This document shows positions 24,687 to 34,801 of a stretch of DNA of 64,000 nt, in pieces. Source of the stretch: Solirubrobacter pauli (lineage in GTDB: Bacteria; Actinomycetota; Thermoleophilia; Solirubrobacterales; Solirubrobacteraceae). Every line of letters begins with the position of its first letter. Position 1 is the first letter of the stretch. The position numbers and the translations under genes were made by a program. Below the pieces are notes generated by a model. It saw only the letters and a program-made list of their open reading frames with translations, was not told the origin of the DNA and did no database searches. The stretch spans positions 1,845,426 to 1,909,425 of the forward strand of contig NZ_RBIL01000001.1 in NCBI RefSeq assembly GCF_003633755.1, written 5' to 3'.

Positions 24687-25123
24687 ACGACGTCCACTAC
24701 TGGATCGGCGCCGTCACGGTCGCCGCCAACGGGCTCGCCGCCGCGGTCGGGCTCGTCGCCTGGCTGCTGTGGCGCAACCCGAAGCTGTTCTGGGTGCTGC
24801 TGCGCGCCGGGCAGGTGCTGGTCGTCCTGTCGTGCGTCGTGGGCTCGGTGCTGCTGCTGGAGGGCCGCAACCTGCCGCGCCTGCACCTCGTCTACGCCCT
24901 GACCCCGATCGCCGTCAGTTTCCTTGCCGAGCAGCTGCGGCTCGTCACGACGCCGACGTTCCTGGAGCAGCGCGGGCTCGAAGGTGGCAAGGACGTCGCA
25001 AAGCTCCCAGCGCTCGAGCAACAGGCGCTCGTGACAGCGATCCTGCGCCGAGAACTGGCGGTCATGGCGACCTCCGCCGGCGTGGTCGCGACGCTCGTCG
25101 CCCGTGCGCAGCTGTGGCTCTGA
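24683..25123 (+). CDS. Four-helix integral membrane protein, unknown function
   Basis: The 146-residue product has membrane segments around VTVAANGLAAAVGLVAWLLW, VLLRAGQVLVVLSCVVGSVL, LHLVYALTPIAVSFLAEQL and a C-terminal helix VMATSAGVVATLVARAQLW, with a soluble stretch (TFLEQRGLEGGKDVAKLP) before the last. I recognise no named family. Similar small proteins accompany respiratory genes in related genomes, but that is only contextual. Its ATG overlaps the flavin reductase stop, and a hairpin follows at once, separating this cluster from nuo. Confidence 0.7.
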   Translation: MNDVHYWIGAVTVAANGLAAAVGLVAWLLWRNPKLFWVLLRAGQVLVVLSCVVGSVLLLEGRNLPRLHLVYALTPIAVSFLAEQLRLVTTPTFLEQRGLEGGKDVAKLPALEQQALVTAILRRELAVMATSAGVVATLVARAQLWL

Positions 25124-25138
25124 GCCAAACTTTGGCTC
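25122..25138 (+). terminator. Perfect inverted repeat between the cupredoxin cluster and nuo
   Basis: GAGCCAAA-C-TTTGGCTC begins at the stop codon of the preceding gene and is followed by TATT. The 8-bp stem is short for a terminator, and the sequence could equally be an operator for nuo. Two further small repeats (CCGA/TCGG, ACCT/AGGT) follow before the nuoA start. Confidence 0.45.
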
Positions 25139-25183
25139 TATTCCGACCTTTTCGGTAGGTCTTTAGGTGCGCTTTGTAACTAA

Positions 25184-25582
25184 GTGACAGTCGCGCACAA
25201 GGTGCTACAAATCCGAGACGTGATCCGCGCGTACCTGCCGGCGATCGTCTTCGTGGTCCTGGGCGTTGGCCTTGGCGTCGTCTTCGCGTCGCTCAACTCC
25301 GTTCTCGGCCCGAAGCCGCGCCACCAGCGCAAGGCGACCTCCGAGCCGTACGAGAGCGGCCTGCCGTCCGAGGTCAAGAAGACGATGCGCTTCGGCATCT
25401 CCTTCTACCTCGTCGCGATGCTGTTCATCTTGTTCGACATCGAGACGATCTTCCTGTTCCCGGTGGCGATGCAGCTCAAGACCTTCGGGACGTTCGCGCT
25501 GGTGGAGATCTCGGTCTTCATCGTCTTGTTGTTCGTGGCGTTCGTGTACGTCTGGCGCAGAGGGGCTCTCGAATGGAAATAG
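25184..25582 (+). CDS. nuoA: NADH-quinone oxidoreductase subunit A
   Basis: NuoA is a small subunit of the membrane arm of complex I, near the quinone cavity. The 132-residue product has three membrane helices ([18 protein letters not shown], then [20 protein letters not shown] and [20 protein letters not shown]) and the family signature EPYESGLPS in the first loop. The start is GTG 25184. This is the first gene of the fourteen-gene operon; its stop overlaps nuoB by 10 bp. Confidence 0.95.
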   Translation: MTVAHKVLQIRDVIRAYLPAIVFVVLGVGLGVVFASLNSVLGPKPRHQRKATSEPYESGLPSEVKKTMRFGISFYLVAMLFILFDIETIFLFPVAMQLKTFGTFALVEISVFIVLLFVAFVYVWRRGALEWK

Positions 25583-26259
25583 TCCGCCAGGAGTTGGGCA
25601 GTGGCAGCAAGGGCGAGTTCCGCTCGCGCCAGCTCACCGCCCGCCGCATGCTCGCCAACGAGCTCGAAGGCGAAGAGCTCGAGCAGTACGTCGAGGAGCG
25701 CCTGCTCACGACGACGCTCGAGAAGGCCGGCAACTGGGCTCGCGGCAACGCGTTCATGCCCGCCACCTTCGGCCTCGCCTGCTGCGCCATCGAGATGATG
25801 GCCATGGTCAGCCCGCGCTACGACGTCGCACGCTTCGGGTTCGAGGCCTTCCGCGCCTCCCCCCGCCAGGCCGACCTGATGATCATCTCGGGCCGCGTCT
25901 CGATCAAGATGGCGCCGGTCGTGCGCCGCGTGTACGACCAGATGCTCGAGCCCAAGTGGGCGATCGCGATGGGCGCCTGCAGCTCGTCGATGGGCGTCTT
26001 CAACAACTACGCGATCGTGCCCGCCGACAAGTTCCTGCCGGTGGACCTGCACATCCCGGGCTGCCCGCCTCGCCCCGAGGCGCTCATGTACGGGATCCTC
26101 AAGCTGCGCAACATGGTTATGGCCAAGCCGGACCAGGGCTGGCGCACGCGCTACGGCGGCGGCGGCACCGAGGAGTTCGACCCGAAGGAGATCGAGGTCG
26201 ACCAGGACGCGGTCAACGTCGCGGCGAACCCGCTGGGCAGGGCTGGCACCAGTGCCTGA
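25573..26259 (+). CDS. nuoB: NADH-quinone oxidoreductase subunit B
   Basis: NuoB carries cluster N2, the last Fe-S centre before quinone, in the connecting arm of complex I. The 228-residue product has the tandem cysteines in [11 protein letters not shown] near residue 70, [16 protein letters not shown] near 133, and [13 protein letters not shown] near 165, which supply the 4Fe-4S ligands. The N-terminal 45 residues are charged and longer than in E. coli. It overlaps nuoC by 8 bp. Confidence 0.96.
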   Translation: MEIVRQELGSGSKGEFRSRQLTARRMLANELEGEELEQYVEERLLTTTLEKAGNWARGNAFMPATFGLACCAIEMMAMVSPRYDVARFGFEAFRASPRQADLMIISGRVSIKMAPVVRRVYDQMLEPKWAIAMGACSSSMGVFNNYAIVPADKFLPVDLHIPGCPPRPEALMYGILKLRNMVMAKPDQGWRTRYGGGGTEEFDPKEIEVDQDAVNVAANPLGRAGTSA

Positions 26260-26764
26260 CGCGACCGGCCTGGAGCTGATCGCCCAGGAGCTGCGTGAGC
26301 GCGACTCGGAGTCGGTCCTCGACACGGCCTACTTCCGTGAGAAGGCCGCGCTCACCGTCACCGCGGGCTCGATCCGCGAGACGCTCGAGTGGCTGCGCAC
26401 CAAGGGCTTCAACTTCCTGGCCTCCGTGCACGGGGTGGACTACTACCCCGAGGAGCCCCGGTTCGGCGTCCACTACGAGATGCTGGACATGACCGAGGTG
26501 GACCGCCTCACGGTCAAGGTCCGCGTCCCGCTGGACGACCCGCACGTGCCGTCCGTCGTCGACGCATGGCCGACCGCGAACCACCAGGAGCGCGAGGTCT
26601 TCGACATGTTCGGCGTGATCTTCGACGGTCACCCGGACCTGCGCCGCATCCTCATGCCCGAGGACTACGAGGGCTTCCCGCAGCGCCGCGACTTCCCGAT
26701 GGGCGGCGAGCAGATCCTCTTCACGCACAACGAGCCGAAGAACCCGGGCTGGTGGAAGAAGTGA
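26252..26764 (+). CDS. nuoC: NADH-quinone oxidoreductase subunit C
   Basis: NuoC is the 30-kDa-type subunit of the hydrophilic arm. The 170-residue product has [20 protein letters not shown] in its first half and the family signature [20 protein letters not shown], then [20 protein letters not shown]. The start is GTG, and the stop overlaps nuoD as GTGA. C and D are separate here, not fused as in E. coli. Confidence 0.95.
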   Translation: MPDATGLELIAQELRERDSESVLDTAYFREKAALTVTAGSIRETLEWLRTKGFNFLASVHGVDYYPEEPRFGVHYEMLDMTEVDRLTVKVRVPLDDPHVPSVVDAWPTANHQEREVFDMFGVIFDGHPDLRRILMPEDYEGFPQRRDFPMGGEQILFTHNEPKNPGWWKK

Positions 26765-28035
26765 GCGACGTCACGCAGCGCACCGGCCAGACCTCGGCGG
26801 TCCCCGGCCTCGGCTACCGCGAGCTGGAGGAGTCCTCGTACGACGCGGGCTACCTCGAGCACCCCGAGCACGAAGAGCTGCTCACCCTGAACTTCGGCCC
26901 GCACCACCCGGCCACGCACGGCGTGCTGCGGCTGATCACGACGCTCGAGGGCGAGGTCATCCGCGACCTCAAGCCGGTCATCGGCTACGTCCACACGGGC
27001 ATCGAGAAGAACTGCGAGGACAAGGCGTACTGGAAGGTCATCCCGCTCGTCGAGCGGATGGACTACCTGTCGTACTACTTCAACGCGATGGCCTACTGCG
27101 GCGCCGTCGAGACGCTGCTGGACATCGACGTCCCGCCGCGCGCGCAGTACCTGCGCGTCGCGCACCTCGAGCTCAACCGCATCGCCTCGCACCTGCTGTG
27201 GCTCGCCACCGGCGGCCTGGACCTCGGCGCCATGTCGGTGTTCTTCTATGGCTGGCGTGACCGCGACCAGATCCTCGACCTGTTCGAGATGTCGTCCGGC
27301 CAGCGCATGCACCCGCGCTACTTCCAGGTCGGCGGCGTCGCCGAGGACGTCCCGGCGGGCTGGGTCAAGAAGGTCAAGGCCTTCACGGCGACCTTCCCCA
27401 AGCGCCTGGACCAGTACGCGGACCTGATCGACAACAACCAGCTCCTGCTGCAGCGCCTGCGCGGGACGAACATCGTCGACAAGGACACGCTGCTCCAGCT
27501 CGGCGTCACCGGCCCGCTGCTGCGCGCGGCCGGCAACCCGTGGGACCTGCGCAAGGCGCATCCCTACTCGAGCTACGACCACTTCGACTTCAAGATCCCG
27601 ATCGGGACCGTCGGCGACAACTACGACCGCTACCGCGTCCGCATGGCCGAGATGCGCGAGTCGGTCAAGATCATCGACCAGGCGCTGGACGGCCTGCCCG
27701 ACGGCGACTACATCACGAACAACCGCAAGTACGCGCTGCCGCCGCGGCACGAGCTGGCGACGTCGATGGAAGCGCTCATCCACCACTTCAAGCTGGTGAC
27801 CGAGGGCTTCCGCGTCCCGCCGGGCGAGGCGTACTACCCGATCGAGTCGCCGCGCGGCGAGCTCGCCTGCTTCGTGCGCTCGGACGGCTCGTCCAAGCCG
27901 GCGCGCGTGCACATGCGCGACCCCTCGTTCGTCAACCTGCAGTCGCTGAAGGTCATGACCGAGGGCGAGTACGTCGCGGACATGATCATCGCGCTGGCCA
28001 TGCTCGACCCGATCCTCGGAGGCATCGACCGCTGA
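26761..28035 (+). CDS. nuoD: NADH-quinone oxidoreductase subunit D
   Basis: NuoD forms the quinone-binding pocket with NuoB. The 424-residue product shows LNFGPHHPATHGVLRL near residue 45, GYVHTGIEKNCEDKAYWKV, and AHLELNRIASHLLWLATGGL. The C-terminal part has EAYYPIESPRGELACFVRSD and the final DPILGGIDR. The His and Tyr residues of the pocket (PHHPATHG, DYLSYYFN) are present. The GTG start sits in the GTGA overlap with nuoC, and the stop shares a base with the nuoE ATG. Confidence 0.96.
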   Translation: MSDVTQRTGQTSAVPGLGYRELEESSYDAGYLEHPEHEELLTLNFGPHHPATHGVLRLITTLEGEVIRDLKPVIGYVHTGIEKNCEDKAYWKVIPLVERMDYLSYYFNAMAYCGAVETLLDIDVPPRAQYLRVAHLELNRIASHLLWLATGGLDLGAMSVFFYGWRDRDQILDLFEMSSGQRMHPRYFQVGGVAEDVPAGWVKKVKAFTATFPKRLDQYADLIDNNQLLLQRLRGTNIVDKDTLLQLGVTGPLLRAAGNPWDLRKAHPYSSYDHFDFKIPIGTVGDNYDRYRVRMAEMRESVKIIDQALDGLPDGDYITNNRKYALPPRHELATSMEALIHHFKLVTEGFRVPPGEAYYPIESPRGELACFVRSDGSSKPARVHMRDPSFVNLQSLKVMTEGEYVADMIIALAMLDPILGGIDR

Positions 28036-28664
28036 TGGCCATCGATCCGAGCAAGATCAAGCGCTACTCGCACGGCTCGCGCGTCCCGGGCTGGGACGAG
28101 GCGGCCGACCTGTCGAAGGACCCGGCGGTCGTCCCCGACCCCGCGACCACCTACGTGCCCGACCACGTGCGCGAGGCGATCCAGGTCCTGATGGGCAAGT
28201 ACCCGGACGTCCGCTCCGCGGCGATCCCGGCGATGAAGATCGTCCAGCGCGAGCACGGCTGGCTGTCGCCGACGGCGATGGAGCAGGCCGCGTGCGTGTT
28301 GCGCCTGACCCCGGCGTACCTCGTGTCCGTCGCGAGCTTCTACGACATGTTCGAGCTCGCTCCCAAGGGCAAGAACGACGTGTACGTCTGCACCAACATC
28401 TCCTGCTCGCTGCTCGGCGCCGACGGCGTCTACGCGCGCATGAAGGACGAGATGGACGGCGACCCGGACTTCAACGTTCGCGCGTTCGAGTGCCTGGGTG
28501 CCTGCGAGATCGCGCCGATGGCGTCCGTCAACGGGGTCTACGTCGGCCCGCTGACCGAGGACGACTGCGCGACGATCCGCGAAGACCTCAAGGAGGGCCG
28601 CGAGGTCCTGCCCGACAAGCAGCTGGCGAAGCGCAAGGCCGCCTCTAAGCACTGGAAGCGATAG
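28035..28664 (+). CDS. nuoE: NADH-quinone oxidoreductase subunit E
   Basis: NuoE holds the 2Fe-2S cluster N1a beside the FMN subunit. The 209-residue product has the four cysteine ligands in VCTNISCSLLG and ECLGACEIAPM, a thioredoxin-like fold. Its N-terminal helical part contains AIPAMKIVQREHGWLSPTAM. About 45 extra N-terminal and 25 basic C-terminal residues (LPDKQLAKRKAASKHWKR) go beyond the E. coli protein. The ATG overlaps the nuoD stop by one base, and nuoF begins on the next base after the stop. Confidence 0.95.
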   Translation: MAIDPSKIKRYSHGSRVPGWDEAADLSKDPAVVPDPATTYVPDHVREAIQVLMGKYPDVRSAAIPAMKIVQREHGWLSPTAMEQAACVLRLTPAYLVSVASFYDMFELAPKGKNDVYVCTNISCSLLGADGVYARMKDEMDGDPDFNVRAFECLGACEIAPMASVNGVYVGPLTEDDCATIREDLKEGREVLPDKQLAKRKAASKHWKR

Positions 28665-30017
28665 ATGCTCGCGAACATCGACACGATTCTCTTCAAGGAC
28701 ATCGACGAGCCCGGCCTCAACACGCGTGAGGTCTACGAGCGGCGCGGCGGCTACGAGATGCTGCGCAAGGCGCTCAAGATGGAGCCGGGCGAGGTCCTCG
28801 ACGAGATGCTCGCGTCGGGCGTCCGCGGTCGCGGCGGCGCCGGCTTCGCCATGGGCCGCAAGATGTCCTTCATCCCCAAGGGGACGATGGACAAGTACCT
28901 CGTCTGCAACGCGGACGAGTCCGAGCCCGGCACCTTCAAGGACCGCGAGCTGATGCAGAAGAACCCGCATCTGCTCATCGAGGGCATCATCATCGGCGCC
29001 TACTGCATCGGCGCCTCGCGGTCGTTCATCTTCATCCGCGGCGAGTACGACTACGTCGCCGACATCCTCGACGCGGCGGTCGCCGAGGCCCGCGCGGCCG
29101 GCTACCTGGGCGAGAACATCCTCGGCTCGGACCACACGATCGACCTGGTCGTGCACCGCGGCGCCGGCGCCTACATCTGCGGCGAGGAGACCGCGCTGCT
29201 CGACTCGCTCGAGGGCAAGCGCGGCAACCCGCGCCTGAAGCCGCCGTTCCCGGCCGTCCAGGGCCTCTACCAGGGCCCGACGCTCATCAACAACGTCGAG
29301 TCGCTGATGAACGTCCCGGTCATCCTGAACATGGGCGGCGCCGAGTTCGCCAAGATCGGCACCGAGACCTCCACGGGCACCAAGCTCGTCTCGATCTCCG
29401 GCCAGGTCAAGTACCCGGGCAACTACGAGATCGAGCTCGGCATGAAGACCCGGGACATCCTCTTCGGCCTCGCCGGCGGCCCGCTCGAGGGCCGCACGTT
29501 CAAGGCCTGGTTCCCCGGCGGTTCGAGCTCCCCGGTGCTCCCGCTGACGGAAGAGGTCCTGGACCTTCCGTACGACTTCGACTCGCTCGCGAAGGCCGGC
29601 TCGATGCTCGGCTCCGGCGCGATCATCGTCTTCGACGACTCCACCTCGATCGTGGACGTCTGTTACAAGACCGCGCACTTCTACCGCCACGAGTCGTGCG
29701 GCAAGTGCTCGCCGTGCCGTGAAGGCTGCAACTGGACCGAGAAGATGCTCGTCCGGATCAAGAACGGCGACGCCACCCCGATGGACCTGGACATCATCGA
29801 GTCCGTCTGCGGCCAGATCATGGGCAACTGCCTGTGCGTGCTGGGCGACGCGATGGCGATGCCGGTCTCGTCGATGATCAAGCACTTCCGGCCCGAGTTC
29901 GAGGCCTACATCGAGGCCAAGCGCGAGGAGGCGGGCTTCGGCGTCGCCATCCCGCAGGTCAACCGCGGCGCGCACGCCGGCCCCGGTCCGGTCCTCCACC
30001 CCGCTCAGGCTGCCTAA
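28665..30017 (+). CDS. nuoF: NADH-quinone oxidoreductase subunit F
   Basis: NuoF oxidises NADH with FMN and passes electrons to cluster N3. The 450-residue product has the FMN loop RGRGGAGFAMGRKMSF near residue 55 and the NADH-binding GAGAYICGEETALLDSLEG near 167. The 4Fe-4S motif ESCGKCSPCREGCNW lies near 345, with the fourth Cys in GNCLCVLGDA near 388. Length and motifs agree with the family. Nothing suggests NADPH specificity. Confidence 0.96.
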   Translation: MLANIDTILFKDIDEPGLNTREVYERRGGYEMLRKALKMEPGEVLDEMLASGVRGRGGAGFAMGRKMSFIPKGTMDKYLVCNADESEPGTFKDRELMQKNPHLLIEGIIIGAYCIGASRSFIFIRGEYDYVADILDAAVAEARAAGYLGENILGSDHTIDLVVHRGAGAYICGEETALLDSLEGKRGNPRLKPPFPAVQGLYQGPTLINNVESLMNVPVILNMGGAEFAKIGTETSTGTKLVSISGQVKYPGNYEIELGMKTRDILFGLAGGPLEGRTFKAWFPGGSSSPVLPLTEEVLDLPYDFDSLAKAGSMLGSGAIIVFDDSTSIVDVCYKTAHFYRHESCGKCSPCREGCNWTEKMLVRIKNGDATPMDLDIIESVCGQIMGNCLCVLGDAMAMPVSSMIKHFRPEFEAYIEAKREEAGFGVAIPQVNRGAHAGPGPVLHPAQAA

Positions 30018-30023
30018 CCAGAG

Positions 30024-32621
30024 ATGCCGCGCCCAGTCGTCAAAGAGATCACCTTCACCCTCGACGGTCGCGAGGTCCAGGCGCCCGAGGGCATGATGCT
30101 CGTCGATGCCGCCAACACCTACGGCGACACCGAGATCCCCGTCTTCTGCTACGAGCCCAAGCTGGGCCAGCCCGTCGGCGCCTGCCGCATGTGCCTGGTC
30201 GAGATCGAGGGCATCCCGAAGCTCCAGACCGGTTGCTCCACCCCCATCCGTGACGGCATGGTCGTCAACACGCAGACGCAGCGCGTCCACGACGCGCAGC
30301 GCGCGGTGGTCGAGTTCCTGCTCATCAACCACCCGCTGGACTGCCCGGTCTGCGACAAGGGCGGCGAGTGCCCGCTGCAAGACATCACCTACGGGTGGGG
30401 TCCCGGCACCTCCCGCTTCATCGAGCCCAAGCGCCACTTCAAGAAGCCGCTCGAGCTCTCGCCGCTGATCGCGATCGACCGCGAGCGCTGCATCCTCTGC
30501 TACCGCTGCGTGCGCTACTCGCAGGAGGTCAGCGAGGACTACCAGCTCGTGCTCCAGCAGCGCGGCGCCGCGTCCTACGTCTCCACCTTCGACGGCCACC
30601 CGTACGTCGCGCCGTTCTCGGGCAACATCATCGAGCTGTGCCCGGTGGGCGCGCTGACGTCCCGCGCGTACCGCTTCCGCGCGCGCCCGTGGGACATCGA
30701 GGGCGCCGGCACGATCTGCGCGGGCTGCCCCGCCCAGTGCAACGTCGAGCTGACCGTCCGCGACGAGCGCGTCCTGCGCGTCCTCGGCCGCGACAACGAC
30801 CAGGTCGACGACGGCTGGCTGTGCGACAAGGGCCGCTTCGGCTACCAGGCCGTGCACTCGGACGAGCGCATCACGACGCCGCTCGTGCGCGAGGGCGACG
30901 AGCTCAAGCCCGTCAGCTGGGACAAGGCGATCGAGATCGCCGGTGCCGCGCTCGGGAAGGCGGGCGCCAAGTCCGCCGCGATCGCCGGCGGCACGACCAC
31001 CAACGAAGAGGCGTTCCTGCTGCAGGGCCTGTTCCGCGGCGGCCTCGGCTCAGGCCACTTGGCGTCCCGCGCGGGCGGGGAGCAGCCGCTGGACGTCGTG
31101 CGCGGCCTCGCCGACCCGAAGCTGCAGGCCACCGTGCCGGACCTCGAGTTCGCGCACACCGTGCTGCTGGTCGACTGCGACCCGATCGACGAGGTCCCGG
31201 TGTGGGACCTGCGCATCCGCAAGGGCGTGCGCCGTCACGGCACGAAGGTCGTCGTCGCGTCCGCGCGCCCGACCGCGCTCGATCCCAACGCCGCCGCCAC
31301 GCTGCGCTTCGCGCCGGGCGGGGCCGAGGCCTTCCTGGTCGCGCTCGACGCCGCGCTGAGCGGCGATACGGGCAACCTGGGCGGCGCCGCGTCCGCGGCG
31401 GGCACGAACGCGACCGCGGTCTCCGAGTTCGCCGACGCCCTGCGCGCCGCGGGCGAGGAAGTCGTGATCGTCTACGGCGAGCGCGCGCTGCGTGGCTCCG
31501 CCGGCCGTGCGCTCCTCAACATCGCTTCCCGTCTGAACCTCGCGAGCATCGCCAACGCCGGCGTGCTCGAGCTGCCCGCTTCGCCGAACGGCCGCGGCCT
31601 GCGCGAGGCCGGCTTCGCGGCCGGTCACGGCCCGGGCTACGCGTCGGTCGACGCGACCGGCCTGGGCGGCGAGGACATCGCCGCCGGCCTGGCCAGCGGC
31701 GACCTGCAGGCGGTCTGGCTGCACCACGTCGACCCGCTGCGCAACTACCCGAACCGTGGCGCCTGGGAGAAGGCGCTCGGCGGCGCGCAGACCGTGATCG
31801 CGGTCGAGTCGCAGCTCACGGACACCGTCCGCGAGTTCGCCGACGTCGTCTTCCCCGCCGAGGCGTACCCGGAGAAGGAAGGCACGCTGACGCATCCGGA
31901 CGGGCGCGTGCAGCGCCTGCGCCAGGCGATCGGCCACCCGCGTGGCCCGGGCGCGCAGCCCGGCTCGGGTGTCCGCGCCCTGTGGCAGGTCATCTCGGAC
32001 GTCGCGCGCGCCGTGGGCTTCGACGAGGGCACGGCCTTCGTCGGCTCGCAGGTGTCGCAGCGGCTGTTCGAGGCCGTCCCCTTCTACAACGGCCTGACGC
32101 TCGACGCGATCGGCGGCCGCGGCCTGCGCTGGCAGGAGCACAACGCCTTCGAGGGCCCCGTGCCCGAGCCGGTCGCGCTCGACGTCCCGACCGGCCTGCC
32201 GGCCAAGAGCGACGCGGAGCTGCGCCTCGGCACCTACCGCCCGCTGTGGGCGGCCAAGGAGGTCGACATCGCGCCGGCGCTGCAGTTCATCCGCGCCAAG
32301 CAGGTCGTCGAGCTCTCGCCGGCCGACGCCGGTTCGCGCGGCATCAACGAGGGTGACCGCGTCGAGGTCGGCAACGGCACGCGGATCCCCGCGACCGTGC
32401 GCCTGCGCGCGTCGATCCCGGCCGGCAGCGTGTTCCTCGCCGAGGGCATCGCCGAGCACAACGCGAACGTCCTGACGCACGGCATCGTCGAGGTGCACCG
32501 GGTGGGGCCCGGTTCATCTACGCCGTCGTCAGTTCCGATCCAGTCGCAGCCCGCCGTCGAGGGCCTGGCCGAGATGCCGCCTTCCGCAGGCCTGCCGATC
32601 CCGCCCCGGGAAGTGACTTGA
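30024..32621 (+). CDS. nuoG: NADH-quinone oxidoreductase subunit G
   Basis: NuoG is the largest peripheral-arm subunit and carries several Fe-S clusters. The 865-residue product has a 2Fe-2S ferredoxin domain (FCYEPKLGQPVGACRMCLVE), the HPLDCPVCDKGGECPLQ stretch, CILCYRCVRYSQE and CPVGAL for the 4Fe-4S sites, and CAGCPAQCNVEL for the extra N7-type cluster. A molybdopterin-oxidoreductase-like domain from about residue 270 has lost its cofactor function. The C-terminal 100 residues resemble the molybdopterin dinucleotide-binding fold. The gene starts 6 bp after nuoF. Confidence 0.95.
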   Translation: MPRPVVKEITFTLDGREVQAPEGMMLVDAANTYGDTEIPVFCYEPKLGQPVGACRMCLVEIEGIPKLQTGCSTPIRDGMVVNTQTQRVHDAQRAVVEFLLINHPLDCPVCDKGGECPLQDITYGWGPGTSRFIEPKRHFKKPLELSPLIAIDRERCILCYRCVRYSQEVSEDYQLVLQQRGAASYVSTFDGHPYVAPFSGNIIELCPVGALTSRAYRFRARPWDIEGAGTICAGCPAQCNVELTVRDERVLRVLGRDNDQVDDGWLCDKGRFGYQAVHSDERITTPLVREGDELKPVSWDKAIEIAGAALGKAGAKSAAIAGGTTTNEEAFLLQGLFRGGLGSGHLASRAGGEQPLDVVRGLADPKLQATVPDLEFAHTVLLVDCDPIDEVPVWDLRIRKGVRRHGTKVVVASARPTALDPNAAATLRFAPGGAEAFLVALDAALSGDTGNLGGAASAAGTNATAVSEFADALRAAGEEVVIVYGERALRGSAGRALLNIASRLNLASIANAGVLELPASPNGRGLREAGFAAGHGPGYASVDATGLGGEDIAAGLASGDLQAVWLHHVDPLRNYPNRGAWEKALGGAQTVIAVESQLTDTVREFADVVFPAEAYPEKEGTLTHPDGRVQRLRQAIGHPRGPGAQPGSGVRALWQVISDVARAVGFDEGTAFVGSQVSQRLFEAVPFYNGLTLDAIGGRGLRWQEHNAFEGPVPEPVALDVPTGLPAKSDAELRLGTYRPLWAAKEVDIAPALQFIRAKQVVELSPADAGSRGINEGDRVEVGNGTRIPATVRLRASIPAGSVFLAEGIAEHNANVLTHGIVEVHRVGPGSSTPSSVPIQSQPAVEGLAEMPPSAGLPIPPREVT

Positions 32622-32625
32622 CCTG

Positions 32626-33651
32626 ATGCCCGTCTTCGGTGAAATCGGCTACTACGAGCCGTGGTGGATGCAGATCGCCAAGGCACTGGCGATCTTCCTG
32701 ATCGTCTTCAACATGGTGCCGCTGGCGCTGCTGGCCGACCGCAAGCTGCTCGGCCGCTTCCAGAACCGCTACGGCCCGACCCGCGTCGGGCCCTTCGGCG
32801 CGCTGCAGGCCGTGGCCGACATCGGCAAGCTGCTGTTCAAGCAGCAGTTCGTGCCGGCTGACTCGCGCAAGTGGCTCTTCATCGTCGCGCCGGTCATCTC
32901 GATGATCACCGCGGCGGCCACGCTCGCGATCATCCCCTTCTCGGACACCGTCGACATCTTCGGCACCAAGACAGGCCTGTACGGCGTCGATCCCTCGATC
33001 GGCATCCTCTTCGCCTTCGCCTTCGGCGGCATCGCCTTCTACGGCCTGATGCTCGGCGGCTGGTCGTCGAACTCGAAGTACTCGTTCCTCGGCTCGATGC
33101 GCTCCGCCGCCCAGCTGATCTCGTACGAGATCGCCCAGGGCCTCTCGATCATCGGCGTGATCATGATGGTCGGCTCCCTGTCGCTCGTGGACATCGTCCA
33201 GTGGCAGGAGGAGCACTTCTGGCTCTTCGGCCCGCAGTTCGTCGGCTGGCTCATCTTCCTGGTCGCCGGCTTCGCCGAGACCAACCGCCCGCCGTTCGAC
33301 CTCCCCGAGGCCGAGGCCGAGCTCGTCGGTGGCTACTTCACCGAGTACGGCGGTGGCCGCTTCGCCGCGTTCTTCGCCGCCGAGTACCTGAACATGGTCG
33401 TCGTCTCGCTGCTGTTCACGACGATCTTCTGGGGCGGCTGGGACGTGCCGTTCTGGGATCAGCCCAATTGGATCGAGCCGATCGTCGTGCTCCTGAAGAT
33501 GTGGGTCTTCATCTTCTTCTTCATCTGGGTCCGCGCGACGCTCCCGCGTCTGCGCTACGACCAGCTGATGTCGTTCGGCTGGAAGATCCTGCTGCCGCTG
33601 GCGACGCTCAATGCCCTTGTCACTGCAGTTCTCGTGGTGGTGCTCGACTGA
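32626..33651 (+). CDS. nuoH: NADH-quinone oxidoreductase subunit H
   Basis: NuoH contacts the quinone chamber and starts the proton path in the membrane arm. The 341-residue product has eight or so membrane helices. Family motifs include [20 protein letters not shown] near residue 45, [20 protein letters not shown] near 222 with the charged quinone-side loop, and [18 protein letters not shown]. The final [20 protein letters not shown] is also conserved. The ATG lies 4 bp after nuoG, and the stop shares a base with nuoI. Confidence 0.96.
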   Translation: MPVFGEIGYYEPWWMQIAKALAIFLIVFNMVPLALLADRKLLGRFQNRYGPTRVGPFGALQAVADIGKLLFKQQFVPADSRKWLFIVAPVISMITAAATLAIIPFSDTVDIFGTKTGLYGVDPSIGILFAFAFGGIAFYGLMLGGWSSNSKYSFLGSMRSAAQLISYEIAQGLSIIGVIMMVGSLSLVDIVQWQEEHFWLFGPQFVGWLIFLVAGFAETNRPPFDLPEAEAELVGGYFTEYGGGRFAAFFAAEYLNMVVVSLLFTTIFWGGWDVPFWDQPNWIEPIVVLLKMWVFIFFFIWVRATLPRLRYDQLMSFGWKILLPLATLNALVTAVLVVVLD

Positions 33652-34181
33652 TGCCTTATGACCCCGGTGACGACGTCATCGTCATCCACCAGCCCCGGGA
33701 GGGTGCTGCGTCCGGGACGTTCCGCGCCTTCGCCGCGACGCTGAAGGGTCTCAAGACGACCTTCGCGCGCGTCCCCGAGGGAACGATCACGATCAACTAC
33801 CCCGAGGAGAAGACGCCGGTCTACCCGCGCTTCCGGGGCCGGCACAAGCTGCACCGCTTCGAGGACACGGGCCTCGAGAAGTGCGTCGGCTGCTCGCTGT
33901 GCGCGGCGGCCTGCCCCGCGGACTGCATCCGCGTCGTGGCCGCCGAGAACACGCCGGACAACCGCGTCAGCGCCGGTGAGCGCTACGCGGCGGTGTACGA
34001 GATCAACCTGTCGCGCTGCATCTTCTGCGGCTACTGCGAGATCGCCTGTCCGTTCGACGCGATCACGCTCGGCCACGACTACGAGATGGCGGACTACAAC
34101 CGGTCCGACCTCATCTTCACCAAGGAGATGCTGCTCGCCGAGCCGCTCGAGCGCACGCCGCTCCGGACCGAGGGCGAGTAG
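33651..34181 (+). CDS. nuoI: NADH-quinone oxidoreductase subunit I
   Basis: NuoI carries two 4Fe-4S clusters (N6a and N6b) linking NuoG to NuoB. The 176-residue product has both ferredoxin motifs, [19 protein letters not shown] near residue 81 and [19 protein letters not shown] near 122, after an N-terminal stretch ending [15 protein letters not shown]. Start ATG 33651 overlaps the nuoH stop by one base; the stop overlaps the nuoJ GTG. Confidence 0.96.
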   Translation: MPYDPGDDVIVIHQPREGAASGTFRAFAATLKGLKTTFARVPEGTITINYPEEKTPVYPRFRGRHKLHRFEDTGLEKCVGCSLCAAACPADCIRVVAAENTPDNRVSAGERYAAVYEINLSRCIFCGYCEIACPFDAITLGHDYEMADYNRSDLIFTKEMLLAEPLERTPLRTEGE

Positions 34182-34801
34182 TGGCCGAGGTCTTCTTCTT
34201 CCTGGCCGCGATCGGCGCCGTCGGCGGCGCCCTCGGCACCGTGATGCTGCGCGACGCGTTCTACAGCGTCCTCGCGCTCGTCACCCACCTCATCTTCCTG
34301 GCGATGCTGTTCCTGCTGCTGCGCGCGGAGTTCGTCGCCGCGGCGCAGGTGATCGTCTACGCGGGCGCCGTGATGGTGCTCTACGTGTTCGTCGTCGGTT
34401 ATGTCGGCGGCCTCGAGGCCGGTCTGGCAGGACGGTCGGGTCCGGCGCTGCGCGTCATCTCCGTGCTGTTCGCGCTCGTGCTCTTCGTCGAGCTGGCGAT
34501 CGCGCTGATCGGCACGGGCCTCGAGGCGCTCGACAGCGAGGGCGCGCCCTACGTGCCCGGCTTCGGCGAGCCCAGCCGCATCGGCGAGCTCTTCCTCACC
34601 GAGTACCTCGTGGCCTTCGAGGTCGCGTCGCTGCTGCTGCTGGTCGCGGCCGTCGGCGCCGTGATCCTCGCCCGCCGCCGCTCCGGCCTGGCCGACCCAC
34701 GCGAGATCTCCTTCACGGACTTCATGAAGCGCGACGAGCTGACCAAGGGCGAGGGCGACACCGGCACGATGATCGAGGCCGGCGGCCCCCGGGACATCTA
34801 A
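34181..34801 (+). CDS. nuoJ: NADH-quinone oxidoreductase subunit J
   Basis: NuoJ is a five-helix subunit of the membrane arm whose third helix is linked to energy coupling. The 206-residue product has RDAFYSVLALVTHLIFLAML, the conserved QVIVYAGAVMVLYVFVVGYV helix and a final helix FEVASLLLLVAAVGAVILAR. A hydrophilic tail of about 35 residues follows, longer than in E. coli. The start is GTG, sharing a base with the nuoI stop. Confidence 0.93.
   Translation: MAEVFFFLAAIGAVGGALGTVMLRDAFYSVLALVTHLIFLAMLFLLLRAEFVAAAQVIVYAGAVMVLYVFVVGYVGGLEAGLAGRSGPALRVISVLFALVLFVELAIALIGTGLEALDSEGAPYVPGFGEPSRIGELFLTEYLVAFEVASLLLLVAAVGAVILARRRSGLADPREISFTDFMKRDELTKGEGDTGTMIEAGGPRDI

Noticed and set aside
27834-30857. 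Open minus-strand frame of about 1,000 codons opposite nuoD-nuoG
   Set aside because: It is antisense to four well-conserved nuo genes, has low-complexity Arg/Asp/Val-rich content, and shows no domain. Long antisense frames are expected in GC-rich genes.
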